Source of the DNA: Pseudomonas putida
Lineage (GTDB): Bacteria; Pseudomonadota; Gammaproteobacteria; Pseudomonadales; Pseudomonadaceae
Reading direction: 5' to 3'
Assembly (NCBI RefSeq): GCF_026625125.1
Contig: NZ_CP113097.1
Coordinates: 2,852,001 to 2,916,000 of the forward strand
Length of the DNA stretch: 64,000 nucleotides
Below are positions 1-8,631 of this stretch, one piece after another. The notes beneath the pieces are model-generated. The model was not told the DNA's origin. It ran no database searches and saw only the letters and a program-made list of their open reading frames with translations. The position numbers and the translations under genes are program-made. Within the stretch, counting starts at the first letter, position 1. The number at the start of each line of letters is the position of its first letter.

Positions 1-533
1 GCGCAGGCTGTGACGGGTGCCCCAAGTGGGCCTTCGAACCCGTAGCGTATGGAGACATGACCCGCTGCCATATTGGCCAGGAATGATGGCGCCGTGAAGG
101 GCGAGAGCTTGCGAGGGCCGCGCGTATCAGTGGTACGTACCGCGTCGGCAATGGCGCCGAAGCCACCTACGCCCGATGCGATGATCGTGGCGGTACGTGA
201 CCGTTCTTTCGCGCCCTCGGGGTGCCAGCCAGCTTGCTGCAAGGCTTCATCCGCAGCAACCAGAGCGAACTCGATGAAGCGATCCATCTTCTTGCGCGCT
301 TTAGCGGGGATGATACGATCGGGCTGGTAACCTGCCGCTGGATCCTCGTCCAGCGTGGGCACGCGCCCACCCACCGACACGCCAGTGCCTTCGACGGTAT
401 CGGCTGCAAGGGCGCGAATCCCGGACTGCCCCGCCAGCAAGCGGCGCCACACCTCCCTTACGCCGCAGCCCAATGGGCTGACAACGCCGGTGCCGGTCAC
501 CACGATGCGCTTTTGACTAACGTTGTGATTCAT
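1..533 (-). CDS. fabF: Beta-ketoacyl-ACP synthase II (FabF-type), 5' part only
   Basis: The first 177 residues of a condensing enzyme that runs off the left edge of the window. The N-terminus has the family pattern VVTGTGVVSPLG near residues 11-22. The later IIASGVGGFG stretch and the PVTAC nucleophile-loop sequence near residue 175 place the catalytic Cys right at the window edge. Family members elongate acyl-ACP by decarboxylative condensation with malonyl-ACP in the cytoplasm. The ATG at 531-533 has a good ribosome site (GAGAGG) upstream. It lies 71 bases downstream of the RND pump gene on the same strand, so it may be co-transcribed with the efflux genes or be an accessory synthase. The housekeeping fabF normally sits with acpP, which is not seen here. 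Confidence 0.85.
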   Translation of the reverse strand, partial: MNHNVSQKRIVVTGTGVVSPLGCGVREVWRRLLAGQSGIRALAADTVEGTGVSVGGRVPTLDEDPAAGYQPDRIIPAKARKKMDRFIEFALVAADEALQQAGWHPEGAKERSRTATIIASGVGGFGAIADAVRTTDTRGPRKLSPFTAPSFLANMAAGHVSIRYGFEGPLGAPVTAC

Positions 534-604
534 TTCGACCTCTCTTGGAGCCTGTGCGCACCTCGAACTCCATCGTTGGCGCGCGGTTTGAAGGCAATGC
601 GTAC

Positions 605-3600
605 TCAGGCGCTGCGAGCAGCTTCTGGCTTGGCAATGCGGTGAGTGCGGTTAATGCGGCGGATCTTGAACCAGATGGCGTACATCGCCGGCAGGAACAC
701 CAAGGTCATGATCGTACCCACGAACGTGCCTCCGATCAGGGTGTAGGCCAAGGTGCCCCAGAACACTGAATGGGTAAGAGGGATGAAGGCCAGGATGGCT
801 GCCAATGCCGTGAGCAACACTGGGCGGGCGCGTTGCACCGTGGCCTCGACCACCGCGTCGAAAGGCGCGAGCCCTTCAAGCTGGTTGTGGTCGATCTGCC
901 CGATCAGGATCAGGGTGTTGCGCATCAAGATCCCGGACAGCGCAATCAAGCCAACCAACGCGTTGATGCCGAACGGTTGTCCGAACAGCAGCAACACCGG
1001 GACTACGCCGATCAGCCCCAGCGGTGAAGTCAGAAACACCATGGCCATCGCCGAGATAGAGCGCACCTGCAATATGATGATCAACAAAGTCCGGGCGATC
1101 ATGATCGGCAGAAGAGGGACGATAGCCTGGCTTGCCTTGCCTGACTCCTCGATGGAACCTGCCATTTCGATCTTGTAGCCCGCCGGCAGTTGCGTGACGA
1201 TGGGCTGGAGGTCTTTCCAGAGTGCCGTGGATACATCGGGCGGCTGCAGCCCTTCGGCAATGTCGCCACGCACGGTCATGGTGGGGGTTCGGTCGCGGCG
1301 ACGAAGGATGGGATCCTCCAGGCGAATACTCACATCACCGATCTGCGAAACCGGAACCCGCTGACCGTTCGAGCCTACCAGGGTGAAATTCTCGATCTGG
1401 GCAGGGTCGAGCCTGATCCGGCCCGCGGCCCGCCCGACCACCTGCACAGAGCGAATGTCTTCCCTGACCGACGTGATCGGCACACCGGTGAGCAAGAACT
1501 GAAGCTGCTGCGACACCGAGGCGGACGTCAGGCCAACCGCCTGCAGGCGATCTTGATTCAGCGAGAAGTGAAGCGTGGGTACAAGCGGGCCCCAGTCGGT
1601 ATTGACGGTCTTCATCATGGGGCTTGCCTGCAGCACGCTCTGGACTCGGCCAGCGATCTGGCGCAGTTGCGCAAGGTCGGGGCCCATCACGCGATAGGCC
1701 ACCGGATAAGGCGAGTAAGGGCCGAACACCAGTTGGGTTACCCGCACTTGTGCTTCAGGCGCCAGCCCTTCGGAGGCGGCCTCGCGCAGACGATGCTTGA
1801 GGGCCTCACGAGCCTCCTGGCTCTCGGTCAGGACGACAATCTTGGCAAAGGACGGGTCGGGCAACTCAGGGGCCATTGCCAGGAAGAAGCGGGGCGGGCC
1901 TTGGCCGATGTAGGTGGTGACAATCTTTGCCTCCTCTTGCTGACGAAGCCAGGACTCCACCTTGATCGCGGTGGCATTGGTTTGTTCGATGGCGGTGCCA
2001 TAGGGCATCTGCAGCTCGACAAGCACTTCGGGGCGGTCAGAGGTCGGGAAGAACTGCTTCTTTACCAGGGCCATGCCAAGCACAGCGGCCACAAATGACG
2101 AAACGACGGCGCCCGCCACGAGCCATTTATGTGCGATCACCCAGCCCAATAAGGTACGGAACCGGTTGTAATGCCGGGTGTTGTAGATGGCGGCATGCCC
2201 CCCTTCGATCGCTTTTATCTGAGGCAACAACTTCACACCCAGATAGGGGGTGAACGCTACCGCGACGACCCAGGATGCGATCAGGGCGATGCCGACAGTC
2301 CAGAACATGTTGCTGGTGTATTCGCCGGCAGTGGACTGGGCGAAGCCGTTAGGCATGAATCCAATGGCGGTAACCAATGTGCCGGAAAGCATGGGGGCAG
2401 CCGTGTGGCTCCAGGCATAGGCCGACGCCTTGATGCGGTCGTAACCTTCTTCCATCTTCACGACCATCATTTCGATGGCGATGATCGCGTCGTCGACCAG
2501 CAGCCCCAAGGCCAGGATGAGCGAGCCCAGGGTAATCCGATCGAAATTCTTGCCTGTTGCGGCCATCACCACTAATACGATCGCCAGTGTCAATGGCACT
2601 GCGGCCGCGACGACCACGCCGACACGCCAGCCCATGCTGAGGAAGCAGACAAGCATCACGACCAGCAGGGCAACGAAGAACTTGATCATGAACTCGTCGA
2701 CGGAGGACGTGATGTTCACCGCCTGATCGGTGACCTTGCTGAGCGTCATGCCCAAGGGCATGCGTTCGTTGATTCTGGCTGTTTCGGCGTCCAGGGCTTT
2801 ACCAAGGTCGAGGCCGTTCCACCCTTCGCGCATGACAATGCCAAGCAGCAGGGCTGGCTCGCCATCGTTACGCACCAGGAACGTCGCGGGATCTTCGTAG
2901 CCGCGTTCTACGTCGGCCACGTCCGACAGCTTCAGCGGGCGGCCCTGTGCGACCACCGGGGTTTCGCGAATCTTTGCCAGTTGATCGAAGGCGCCGTCAA
3001 CCCTGATCACCACTTGTGGCCCCTGCGTTTCAACCGAGCCCGCCGGCGACAAGGCGTTCTGGTTGGCCAGGGCTGAGAAAATGTCCTGCGGCGTGATTCC
3101 GAGCGTGGCCAGCCGGTCATGGGAAAAGGACACGAATATCCGTTCAGCCTGCTCCCCGATGATGTTGACCTTCTTGACGCCCGGCACGTGCAGCAGCTGC
3201 TGGCGCAGCGTTTCGGCGTCGCGTACCAGCTGACGCTGCGGTTCGCCTTTGGCTTTGAGCGCGTAGACCGCAAATGTCACGTCCGAAAATTCATCATTGA
3301 GCATTGGGCCGACCACGCCCGCTGGCATGAGCTTGGCCTGGTCACCCGCTTTCTTGCGGGCTTGGTAGAACTCCTCCTGAACCGCCGAAGGCGGGGTCTT
3401 GTCTTGCAGCGACACCATCGTGAAGGCTAACCCAGGCCGGGTGTAGGTTTCGGTACGGTCATACCACCGCAGCTCTTGCATGCGTTTTTCCAACGGTTCG
3501 GCCACCAGATCCTGCATCTCTTGTGCAGTGGCGCCGGGCCAGGCAGTGATGATCGTCATCTGCTTGACGGTAAAGGGTGGATCTTCTGCACGGCCCAGTA

Positions 3601-3706
3601 TGAAGAACGCCAACGTTCCGGCGAAGGCGATCAGCACGATCAGGAAGAGGGTGATCGACCGCTCGCGTACCGCGAGCGCGGATAAGTTGAAACCAGGCTG
3701 GCTCAT
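605..3706 (-). CDS. RND-family multidrug efflux permease (AcrB/HAE1 type)
   Basis: Inner-membrane proton-driven pump of 1033 residues, the usual length for the family. Visible marks are the first membrane helix directly after the N-terminal VRERS stretch, the Asp-Asp proton-relay pair in LGLLVDDAIIAIEMM (TM4, about residue 400), and a second membrane block after residue 850. Two large periplasmic loops lie between helices 1-2 and 7-8. The ATG overlaps the stop of the upstream membrane-fusion gene by 4 bases, so the two are translationally coupled. With that lipoprotein and an outer-membrane factor it would form a tripartite exporter. The matching outer-membrane gene here is a relic, so it must borrow a channel made elsewhere. 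Substrate cannot be read from sequence. Confidence 0.93.
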   Translation of the reverse strand: MSQPGFNLSALAVRERSITLFLIVLIAFAGTLAFFILGRAEDPPFTVKQMTIITAWPGATAQEMQDLVAEPLEKRMQELRWYDRTETYTRPGLAFTMVSLQDKTPPSAVQEEFYQARKKAGDQAKLMPAGVVGPMLNDEFSDVTFAVYALKAKGEPQRQLVRDAETLRQQLLHVPGVKKVNIIGEQAERIFVSFSHDRLATLGITPQDIFSALANQNALSPAGSVETQGPQVVIRVDGAFDQLAKIRETPVVAQGRPLKLSDVADVERGYEDPATFLVRNDGEPALLLGIVMREGWNGLDLGKALDAETARINERMPLGMTLSKVTDQAVNITSSVDEFMIKFFVALLVVMLVCFLSMGWRVGVVVAAAVPLTLAIVLVVMAATGKNFDRITLGSLILALGLLVDDAIIAIEMMVVKMEEGYDRIKASAYAWSHTAAPMLSGTLVTAIGFMPNGFAQSTAGEYTSNMFWTVGIALIASWVVAVAFTPYLGVKLLPQIKAIEGGHAAIYNTRHYNRFRTLLGWVIAHKWLVAGAVVSSFVAAVLGMALVKKQFFPTSDRPEVLVELQMPYGTAIEQTNATAIKVESWLRQQEEAKIVTTYIGQGPPRFFLAMAPELPDPSFAKIVVLTESQEAREALKHRLREAASEGLAPEAQVRVTQLVFGPYSPYPVAYRVMGPDLAQLRQIAGRVQSVLQASPMMKTVNTDWGPLVPTLHFSLNQDRLQAVGLTSASVSQQLQFLLTGVPITSVREDIRSVQVVGRAAGRIRLDPAQIENFTLVGSNGQRVPVSQIGDVSIRLEDPILRRRDRTPTMTVRGDIAEGLQPPDVSTALWKDLQPIVTQLPAGYKIEMAGSIEESGKASQAIVPLLPIMIARTLLIIILQVRSISAMAMVFLTSPLGLIGVVPVLLLFGQPFGINALVGLIALSGILMRNTLILIGQIDHNQLEGLAPFDAVVEATVQRARPVLLTALAAILAFIPLTHSVFWGTLAYTLIGGTFVGTIMTLVFLPAMYAIWFKIRRINRTHRIAKPEAARSA

Positions 3707-4806
3707 TGCTGGTGCTCCGTGACCTGCGCTGTTTGAGCCTGTTCCATGACCTCGACGCCATCGCGCAGCAGATGCGCACCCAGTGCCACGATCCGATCGC
3801 CAGCGTTCAGATCACTCTTCACGACAGCTTTTTCGTCACTGACACTGAGCACCTGCACTGCGTGCCATGACACCTTGGCCGGTTGGCCTGCGATTACCCA
3901 GACCCCGGCGCCGGTCCCCGGGTCGAAGAGTGCACCGATGGGTATCTGCTTAGCGTCGGAATGCGTATCAGAACTGGGAATATCAAGCGTAATGGTTGCA
4001 CCCAGTGGCGCGCTCGCCAAAGGGCCAGAGAGTACGTACCTGGCCTCGAACGTACGGGTGATAGGGTCTGCTGCATCGGAAAGTAAGCGCAGTTGGGCGG
4101 GTACGGCCTGTGAAGGCTTGCCAAATAGCGTGGCCAGAGCAGTGGAGCCAGGCATCGGGCGAAGCGTTTCTGGCAAGTAGACGACAGCTTCTCGTTGGCC
4201 GGCCCTGGCCAGCTTTACCACTGCTTGGCCAGCGCTGACGACCTGGCCCGGTTCGGCCAGTGTCTCCACCACCACACCATCGGCGTCGGCTAGCAAGACC
4301 GCATAGCCGGTGGCGTTCCTGGCAACGTCAGCCTGTGCTTGCGCCGCGCTGAGTTGCGCCTTGGCAGCATCAGCCGCAGCTTTGATCTGGTCGTAAGAAG
4401 ATGCCGAGACCGCGCCCTCGGCCACCAACCTTCGATAGCGAGCTTCGTCGTCGCCGGTCTGCTTGGCCCGTGCGCGAGCAGCGGTTACTGCTTCTTGCTG
4501 CGCGCGTGCCTGTAGGTTCAGATCCACTGGATCCAGACGCATCAAGGGCTGACCGCGTTTGACTGGTTGGCCGGTATCGACCAGGCGCTGCAAGATTTTG
4601 CCGGATACTCGGAAGCCGAGGTCACTCTGTGTGCGAGCGACTACAACTCCGGAAAACGAACGTGCAAGTTCTGACGCGCCCTGTACTGAGGCCGCCTTCA
4701 CGACCGGCGGTTTATCTCTCGGGTCTTTTCCAGGTGAAGAGTCCCCGCAACCGGCGAGGGCCAGTGGGAGTAAGCAACCGACTAAGGCGGCAGGACGCAG
4801 GCGCAT
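3703..4806 (-). CDS. RND efflux periplasmic adaptor (membrane fusion) lipoprotein
   Basis: Periplasmic adaptor of 367 residues linking the RND pump to an outer-membrane channel. The N-terminus has a signal peptide ending in the lipobox LAGC (Cys20), so the mature protein is probably lipid-anchored in the inner membrane. Then come a split lipoyl/barrel-sandwich domain (FRVSGKILQRL around residues 65-76, returning at DADGVVVETLAEPGQVVSAG), an alpha-hairpin with coiled-coil character rich in Ala, Arg and Gln (about 100-165), and beta-barrel and membrane-proximal domains. It precedes the pump gene and overlaps it by ATGA. A TetR-type operator lies 48 bases upstream of its start codon. Confidence 0.92.
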   Translation of the reverse strand: MRLRPAALVGCLLPLALAGCGDSSPGKDPRDKPPVVKAASVQGASELARSFSGVVVARTQSDLGFRVSGKILQRLVDTGQPVKRGQPLMRLDPVDLNLQARAQQEAVTAARARAKQTGDDEARYRRLVAEGAVSASSYDQIKAAADAAKAQLSAAQAQADVARNATGYAVLLADADGVVVETLAEPGQVVSAGQAVVKLARAGQREAVVYLPETLRPMPGSTALATLFGKPSQAVPAQLRLLSDAADPITRTFEARYVLSGPLASAPLGATITLDIPSSDTHSDAKQIPIGALFDPGTGAGVWVIAGQPAKVSWHAVQVLSVSDEKAVVKSDLNAGDRIVALGAHLLRDGVEVMEQAQTAQVTEHQQ

Positions 4807-4853
4807 GGGATCCCTTTCTGAAAAGGCGATTGAGGAATCCCATTTTTCAACCA

Positions 4854-4877
4854 GTGACCAATATTGTCAATGGTCAC
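4854..4877. promoter_or_regulatory. TetR operator, copy 1 (upstream of efflux genes)
   Basis: Perfect inverted repeat GTGACCA-N10-TGGTCAC in the 77-base gap between the TetR gene and the adaptor gene. The same 7-bp arms with the same 10-base spacer occur again upstream of the TetR gene. Two matched copies at both promoters of one locus are strong evidence for the binding site of the local TetR repressor. Confidence 0.8.
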
Positions 4878-4883
4878 ATCATG

Positions 4884-5498
4884 CTAAGGCGCGAGACTTC
4901 TGAGTATCAAAGCCGGCAGTTGGATGACCGCATCCTGAAGCGTGTCTAGGTTGTGCTGAAGGAGCGCGGCATTTACGTAAGGCCTCATGATCAGAAAAAT
5001 GGCCAGCGTCAATTCGTCCAATGGTGTCTTGCGTTCAAATTCCCCAGCGTCGCGGCCCTGGATCAGGATCTCCATAATGACCTTGCTGATATTGGCCTCA
5101 TGAGACTTGACCGACGACCATTGATCGCGCGATGCGACCGCCGCGATGTCGTAGAGCTTCCGCTCGTGGAAGAAAAGGTCAGCTCCCGCCTCTGCAAGCG
5201 CGCGGAATAGGCGTCTTAGCTTTTCTGATGCAGTTGCGGCGTCGCTGGTAGCCGTCGCAATGTGCTGCATGATGAGCGCTAGGCGGCTGGAGCAGATCAC
5301 TTCTCCGATCGCTTGTTTGGACTCGAAGAACTTGTAGATATAAGCCTTTGAAAAGCCGATCGACTTGGCTAAGTCAGAGACCGTGGTCTTGTCGTACCCA
5401 TAGTGGGCGAAGTGCTCCATGGCCGCCTGGATGATCTGATCCCTCACGTCATGATCGGCTGGCCCTCGCGCCGGCGAGGGTGGAGAAGGTTTACTCAT
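4884..5498 (-). CDS. TetR-family repressor of the efflux operon
   Basis: 204-residue regulator. The N-terminal helix-turn-helix spans about residues 20-66, with the typical TTVSDLAKSIGFSKAYIYKFF recognition segment. The C-terminal helical ligand domain resembles AefR/TetR-C members. It is on the same strand as, and immediately upstream of, the adaptor and pump genes. Two identical palindromes (4854-4877 and 5531-5554) flank it, so it probably represses both its own promoter and the pump promoter, with derepression by an unknown ligand. Start chosen at the ATG at 5496-5498, 32 bases from the operator. Confidence 0.9.
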   Translation of the reverse strand: MSKPSPPSPARGPADHDVRDQIIQAAMEHFAHYGYDKTTVSDLAKSIGFSKAYIYKFFESKQAIGEVICSSRLALIMQHIATATSDAATASEKLRRLFRALAEAGADLFFHERKLYDIAAVASRDQWSSVKSHEANISKVIMEILIQGRDAGEFERKTPLDELTLAIFLIMRPYVNAALLQHNLDTLQDAVIQLPALILRSLAP

Positions 5499-5530
5499 TT
5501 CTGAAGCATCCTGGAACTGATTGACAGGTA

Positions 5531-5554
5531 GTGACCAAAATATAGCATGGTCAC
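5531..5554. promoter_or_regulatory. TetR operator, copy 2 (tetR / OMF-relic divergent promoter)
   Basis: Second copy of GTGACCA-N10-TGGTCAC, with arms and spacer length identical to the 4854-4877 site. It lies between the TetR start (5498) and the divergent outer-membrane-factor relic (5582), so it once probably controlled both directions and thus the whole tripartite exporter. Confidence 0.8.
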
Positions 5555-5581
5555 AACCCCTATTGGTCTGTGAGAATCATC

Positions 5582-5823
5582 ATGCTTCCCTACCGGGCGA
5601 TTGCTCTGCTGTCGAGCTGAAGTCTCACTGCAGGTTGCATGGTTGGCCCGGATTATAAACAGCCTGAGGTTCCGCTGGCCGATCATTACATCACGGATAC
5701 TCAGCCGTCGGCCGCAAGGGCGACATCGGTCGGTCACCTCGATGGCTGGTGGGAAGGGTTGGCAGATCCGTTGTGGAGCAGGCTCGTGACCGCGGCCATG
5801 CAGCAAAACCTGAGCGCTAAAGC
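5582..5823 (+). pseudogene. Outer-membrane efflux lipoprotein (OprM/NodT type), truncated relic with internal stop
   Basis: Reading from the ATG at 5582 gives a short signal sequence, an in-frame TGA at 5618-5620, and then in the same frame a lipobox LTAGC followed at once by MVGPDYKQPEVPLADHY, the hallmark N-terminus of outer-membrane efflux factors. It continues through the conserved WWEGLADPLWSRLV and MQQNL segments, then similarity stops at about 5823, just before the 3' end of the ACT-domain gene. So roughly the first 80 of an expected 450-500 residues survive, with a nonsense mutation as well. It is divergent from the tetR-adaptor-pump genes and shares their operator, so it is most likely the lost third component. 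Confidence 0.8.
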
Positions 5824-5836
5824 ACCTCGACCCGTT

Positions 5837-6238
5837 TCATTCAGAAGCGTTGGCCAGGGTGTTCAGCACCTTCATTGCTTTTTGCGCATCATCTTTCCCT
5901 ACGAAGACATGATCGTGGAAATAGGCCGCGATCACATTGCAGCTGATCCCTGCCTGGCCCAGGGCAGTCGAGAACGCCGCAGTCAGCCCGATTGCATCGA
6001 GGGCTGAATGGATGGTCAGGGTGATCCATGCAGCGACGAAATCAAACTTCAGCCCGAGCGCTTCGGCACGGCTTCGTTCGATGATCAGGGTCAAGCCTTC
6101 CTTCTCTTTGAAGCTGCCCACCACGTCGTCCGGGCTCAGCCCTGCGAAATCAGGGACGGTGCAGAAAACGTATTCACCCTCGTTGAGGATTGGGCTCATA
6201 CCGCGTAGCAGGGCAGCGATAGATTTTTCACCGGCCAT
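5837..6238 (-). CDS. ACT-domain protein (DUF2241/COG3602-like)
   Basis: 133-residue cytoplasmic protein resembling the small tandem ACT-fold proteins. An N-terminal module contains the EYVFCTVPDF segment, and a second module ends in GISCNVIAAYFHDHVFV, the usual C-terminal ACT signature of this family. ACT domains bind amino acids or other small ligands; no enzyme domain is attached and the ligand is unknown. Start at the ATG at 6236-6238, preceded by GGAGGTGACAC, a strong ribosome site. Its 3' end abuts the breakpoint of the truncated outer-membrane-factor relic. Confidence 0.8.
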   Translation of the reverse strand: MAGEKSIAALLRGMSPILNEGEYVFCTVPDFAGLSPDDVVGSFKEKEGLTLIIERSRAEALGLKFDFVAAWITLTIHSALDAIGLTAAFSTALGQAGISCNVIAAYFHDHVFVGKDDAQKAMKVLNTLANASE

Positions 6239-6239
6239 G

Positions 6240-6575
6240 TGTCACCTCCAAAAAATGTAGGCAAAAGTCTGCCTGAAATAGTGATCACTGCAATGAATAG
6301 CGAGCATGACGGATTAGAAAAACTAATGCAGATGCGCTATGACGAGGTTGTTTCTTGCCCACTTTCAGCGCATCGCCGCCCTCAAAAGAGGCGCCGCACA
6401 GGGCGCACGGCAATGAGATATCGCTGTGCCAGCGCCCGTGGGTATAGCTCAACCGGCCGTAACTGCTGAGCCTTGGAGTGGCAATGGCATTGTTCCACGC
6501 AGGTTGGCACGCCTCTCGCATCGTGTAATTCCGTGCAGGAGCAGCGCTGGCTGAGTGCACCACAATTTGAACAAT
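6240..6575. other. Intergenic stretch without a convincing gene
   Basis: Between the ACT gene and the guanidine-I riboswitch. It must hold the promoter of the guanidine operon at its right side. A minus-strand open frame of 92 codons (6285-6563) with one CxxC pair is the only candidate; no ribosome site or recognisable family supports it. Confidence 0.5.
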
Positions 6576-6676
6576 GGTTGGCTAGGGTTCCGGCTCGCGA
6601 AAACGAGTGTCTGGACCGAGAGCTGACGACCTCCAGTTGAGGTTACACGGCGGGATAAAAGCCCGGGAGACAGACC
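6576..6676 (+). promoter_or_regulatory. Guanidine-I riboswitch (ykkC/yxkD class)
   Basis: The transcript leader contains the conserved blocks of the ykkC aptamer in order: GGCTAGGGTTCCGG (from 6581), then CTGGACCGAGAG (from 6612), then ACACGGCGGGATAAAAGCCC (from 6646) followed by GGGAGACAG. Known members bind free guanidinium and switch on guanidine export or degradation genes. It lies about 58 bases before the first gene of an operon whose enzymes fit guanidine breakdown, which matches that role. The expression platform is not clear; a GGTGA/TCACC pairing lies before the weak TGGAG ribosome site. Confidence 0.93.
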
Positions 6677-6733
6677 ACCTTGTAGAGGGTGATGCGCTGC
6701 TCCTGTCCGCTCACCGTCAACTGGAGTCCCACC

Positions 6734-7801
6734 ATGCGAAAGCCCTTACTCTCCGCTTTCATGGCAGCAGGCATTGCCCTGTTGGCTGCCACTTCATCAC
6801 ACGCTGCGGCCAAGAAAGACTTCAACGTCTGCTGGACGATCTATGCCGGCTGGATGCCTTGGGAGTTTGCACAGACGCAAGGCATCGTCGACAAATGGGC
6901 CAAGAAATACGGTATCCATGTCGCCCTGACTCAGCTCAACGACTACGTCGAATCGATCAACCAGTACACCGCTGGCCAGTTCGACGGCTGCACCATGACC
7001 AACATGGACGCGCTCACCATTCCAGCTGCCGGCGGTGTCGACAGCACGGCATTGATTGTCAGCGACTACTCCAATGGCAACGACGGTGTTGTCATCAAGG
7101 GGGCAGGCAAGACCGTTTCCGACCTCAAGGGCATGGATGTGAATCTGGTCGAGCTCTCGGTATCGCATTACCTGCTGGCCCGAGCACTCGATACGGCCAA
7201 CCTTCGAGAGAAGGATCTGAAGGTGATCAACACGTCTGATGCAGACATCTCCGCCGCCTTCAACACCGAGAGCGTCCAGGCCGTCACCACCTGGAATCCG
7301 ATGCTCTCCGACATCAGGGCCACGCCCGGTGTGACCGAAGTGTTCAATTCCAGCCAGATACCTGGCGAGATCCTCGACATGATGGTGGTCAACACCGAAA
7401 CCCTCAAAGACAACCCCGCACTGGGCAAGGTACTCACAGGGGCGTGGTTTGAGGTCATGAGCATGATGAGCGCCAGGGACGCCGGCGCCGAAGCGGCCGA
7501 GGAGCACATGGCCAAGGCATCAGGCACCGACCTTGCCGGTTTCAGGGCGCAACTGGCAACCACCCACCTGTTCTTCACTGCCCAGGATGCATTGGCATTC
7601 GCCAAGAGTCCGGAGCTGCCACAGACCATGGGCAAGGTCGCGAACTTCTCGTTCGAGCACGGTTTGTTGGGTGATGGAGCACCTGACAGCAACGTGGTGG
7701 GCATGAGTTTCGCCAATGGCGTCACCCTGGGCAACCAAGCCAACTTGAAGCTGCGCTTTGACCCGACCTACGTGCAAATGGCCGCCGACGGCGCCCTGTG
7801 A
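6734..7801 (+). CDS. ABC transporter periplasmic substrate-binding protein (guanidine operon)
   Basis: 355 residues with a clear signal peptide (hydrophobic core AAGIALLAATSSHAAA). The rest resembles the NMT1/SsuA/TauA-like binding proteins of nitrate, sulfonate and taurine importers, with the early WTIYAGWMPWEFAQ pattern. Start at the ATG at 6734, where the signal peptide begins; an upstream in-frame ATG at 6689 would add residues that do not fit a leader. It is first in the operon, directly after the guanidine-I riboswitch. With the next two genes it forms an importer, inferred to bring in guanidine or a precursor. Confidence 0.9.
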   Translation: MRKPLLSAFMAAGIALLAATSSHAAAKKDFNVCWTIYAGWMPWEFAQTQGIVDKWAKKYGIHVALTQLNDYVESINQYTAGQFDGCTMTNMDALTIPAAGGVDSTALIVSDYSNGNDGVVIKGAGKTVSDLKGMDVNLVELSVSHYLLARALDTANLREKDLKVINTSDADISAAFNTESVQAVTTWNPMLSDIRATPGVTEVFNSSQIPGEILDMMVVNTETLKDNPALGKVLTGAWFEVMSMMSARDAGAEAAEEHMAKASGTDLAGFRAQLATTHLFFTAQDALAFAKSPELPQTMGKVANFSFEHGLLGDGAPDSNVVGMSFANGVTLGNQANLKLRFDPTYVQMAADGAL

Positions 7802-7815
7802 AGGGAGAGTGCTCA

Positions 7816-8631
7816 ATGCGCTTGATCAACCGACATCCCGACCGGAGTTCACGGCTGTTGCTGGTGATACTCCCGCTACTTCTGGTGCTGTGCACGTACT
7901 TCGTGAGTTCGGCGCAGCGCCTGGCGGATAACCCGAACGACAAGCTCCTGCCCAGCGCGGTGCAAATGGCCGACGCCATGAAACGGATGGCGTTCACCGA
8001 GGACAAGCGCAGTGGTGCCTACCTGCTATGGCAGGACACAGGCGCCAGCCTGCAACGGCTGGGTACTGGCCTGGCCATTGCCGCAGGCGTCGGCCTGTGC
8101 CTGGGTATCGCCGCGGGTACCTTGCCACTGGTTGGCGCATCGCTGTCACCAATGCTCGTCGTGCTGTCGATGATTCCGCCACTGGCCATCCTGCCGATCC
8201 TGTTCATCGTCTTCGGGCTGGGCGAGCTGTCCAAGGTGATGCTCATCGTCATCGGCATCACCCCCATCCTGGCCCGCGACCTGGAACAACGGGCCCGGGA
8301 GATCCCGATGGAGCTGCTGATCAAGGCCCAGACACTGGGGGCCAGTACCTGGACGCTGATACTGCGGGTCGTGCTGCCGCAGTTACTGCCGCGCCTGCTG
8401 ATTTCGCTGCGGCTGGTGCTTGGCTCCGCATGGTTGTTCCTGATCGCTGCCGAAGCCATCGCAGCTGAAAACGGCCTGGGCTATCGGATTTTCCTGGTGC
8501 GCCGTTATCTGGCGATGGACGTGATTCTTCCATACGTCGTGTGGATCACGCTGCTGGCCTGGTTGATGGATTGGGCGCTGAAAACGCTCACCCGCCGAGC
8601 CTTCCCCTGGTATGAGGGCGCGCGCGCATGA
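7816..8631 (+). CDS. ABC transporter permease (guanidine operon)
   Basis: 271-residue inner-membrane protein of the binding-protein-dependent transport family. The coupling-loop region with the EAA-like pattern (QTLGASTWTLILRVVLPQLLPRLL) lies at about residues 170-195, and about six hydrophobic helices are present, ending in WITLLAWLMDWAL. Start at the ATG at 7816, placed 6 bases after AAGGGAGAG; an in-frame ATG at 7798 would overlap the previous gene. Its stop overlaps the start of the ATPase gene by 4 bases. Partners are the binding protein upstream and the ATPase downstream. Confidence 0.92.
   Translation: MRLINRHPDRSSRLLLVILPLLLVLCTYFVSSAQRLADNPNDKLLPSAVQMADAMKRMAFTEDKRSGAYLLWQDTGASLQRLGTGLAIAAGVGLCLGIAAGTLPLVGASLSPMLVVLSMIPPLAILPILFIVFGLGELSKVMLIVIGITPILARDLEQRAREIPMELLIKAQTLGASTWTLILRVVLPQLLPRLLISLRLVLGSAWLFLIAAEAIAAENGLGYRIFLVRRYLAMDVILPYVVWITLLAWLMDWALKTLTRRAFPWYEGARA

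Noticed and set aside
1190..2098. 302-codon plus-strand frame opposite the RND pump gene
   Set aside because: Antisense shadow of a clear RND gene; composition and residue pattern are those of a reverse frame.
5618..5620. TGA in the outer-membrane-factor relic read as selenocysteine
   Set aside because: The gene is also truncated, and this position is within a signal peptide where no selenocysteine is known. Nonsense mutation is simpler.
6285..6563. 92-codon minus-strand frame before the guanidine-I riboswitch
   Set aside because: One CxxC pair but no ribosome site, no recognised family, and close to the operon promoter. Kept only as a remark.
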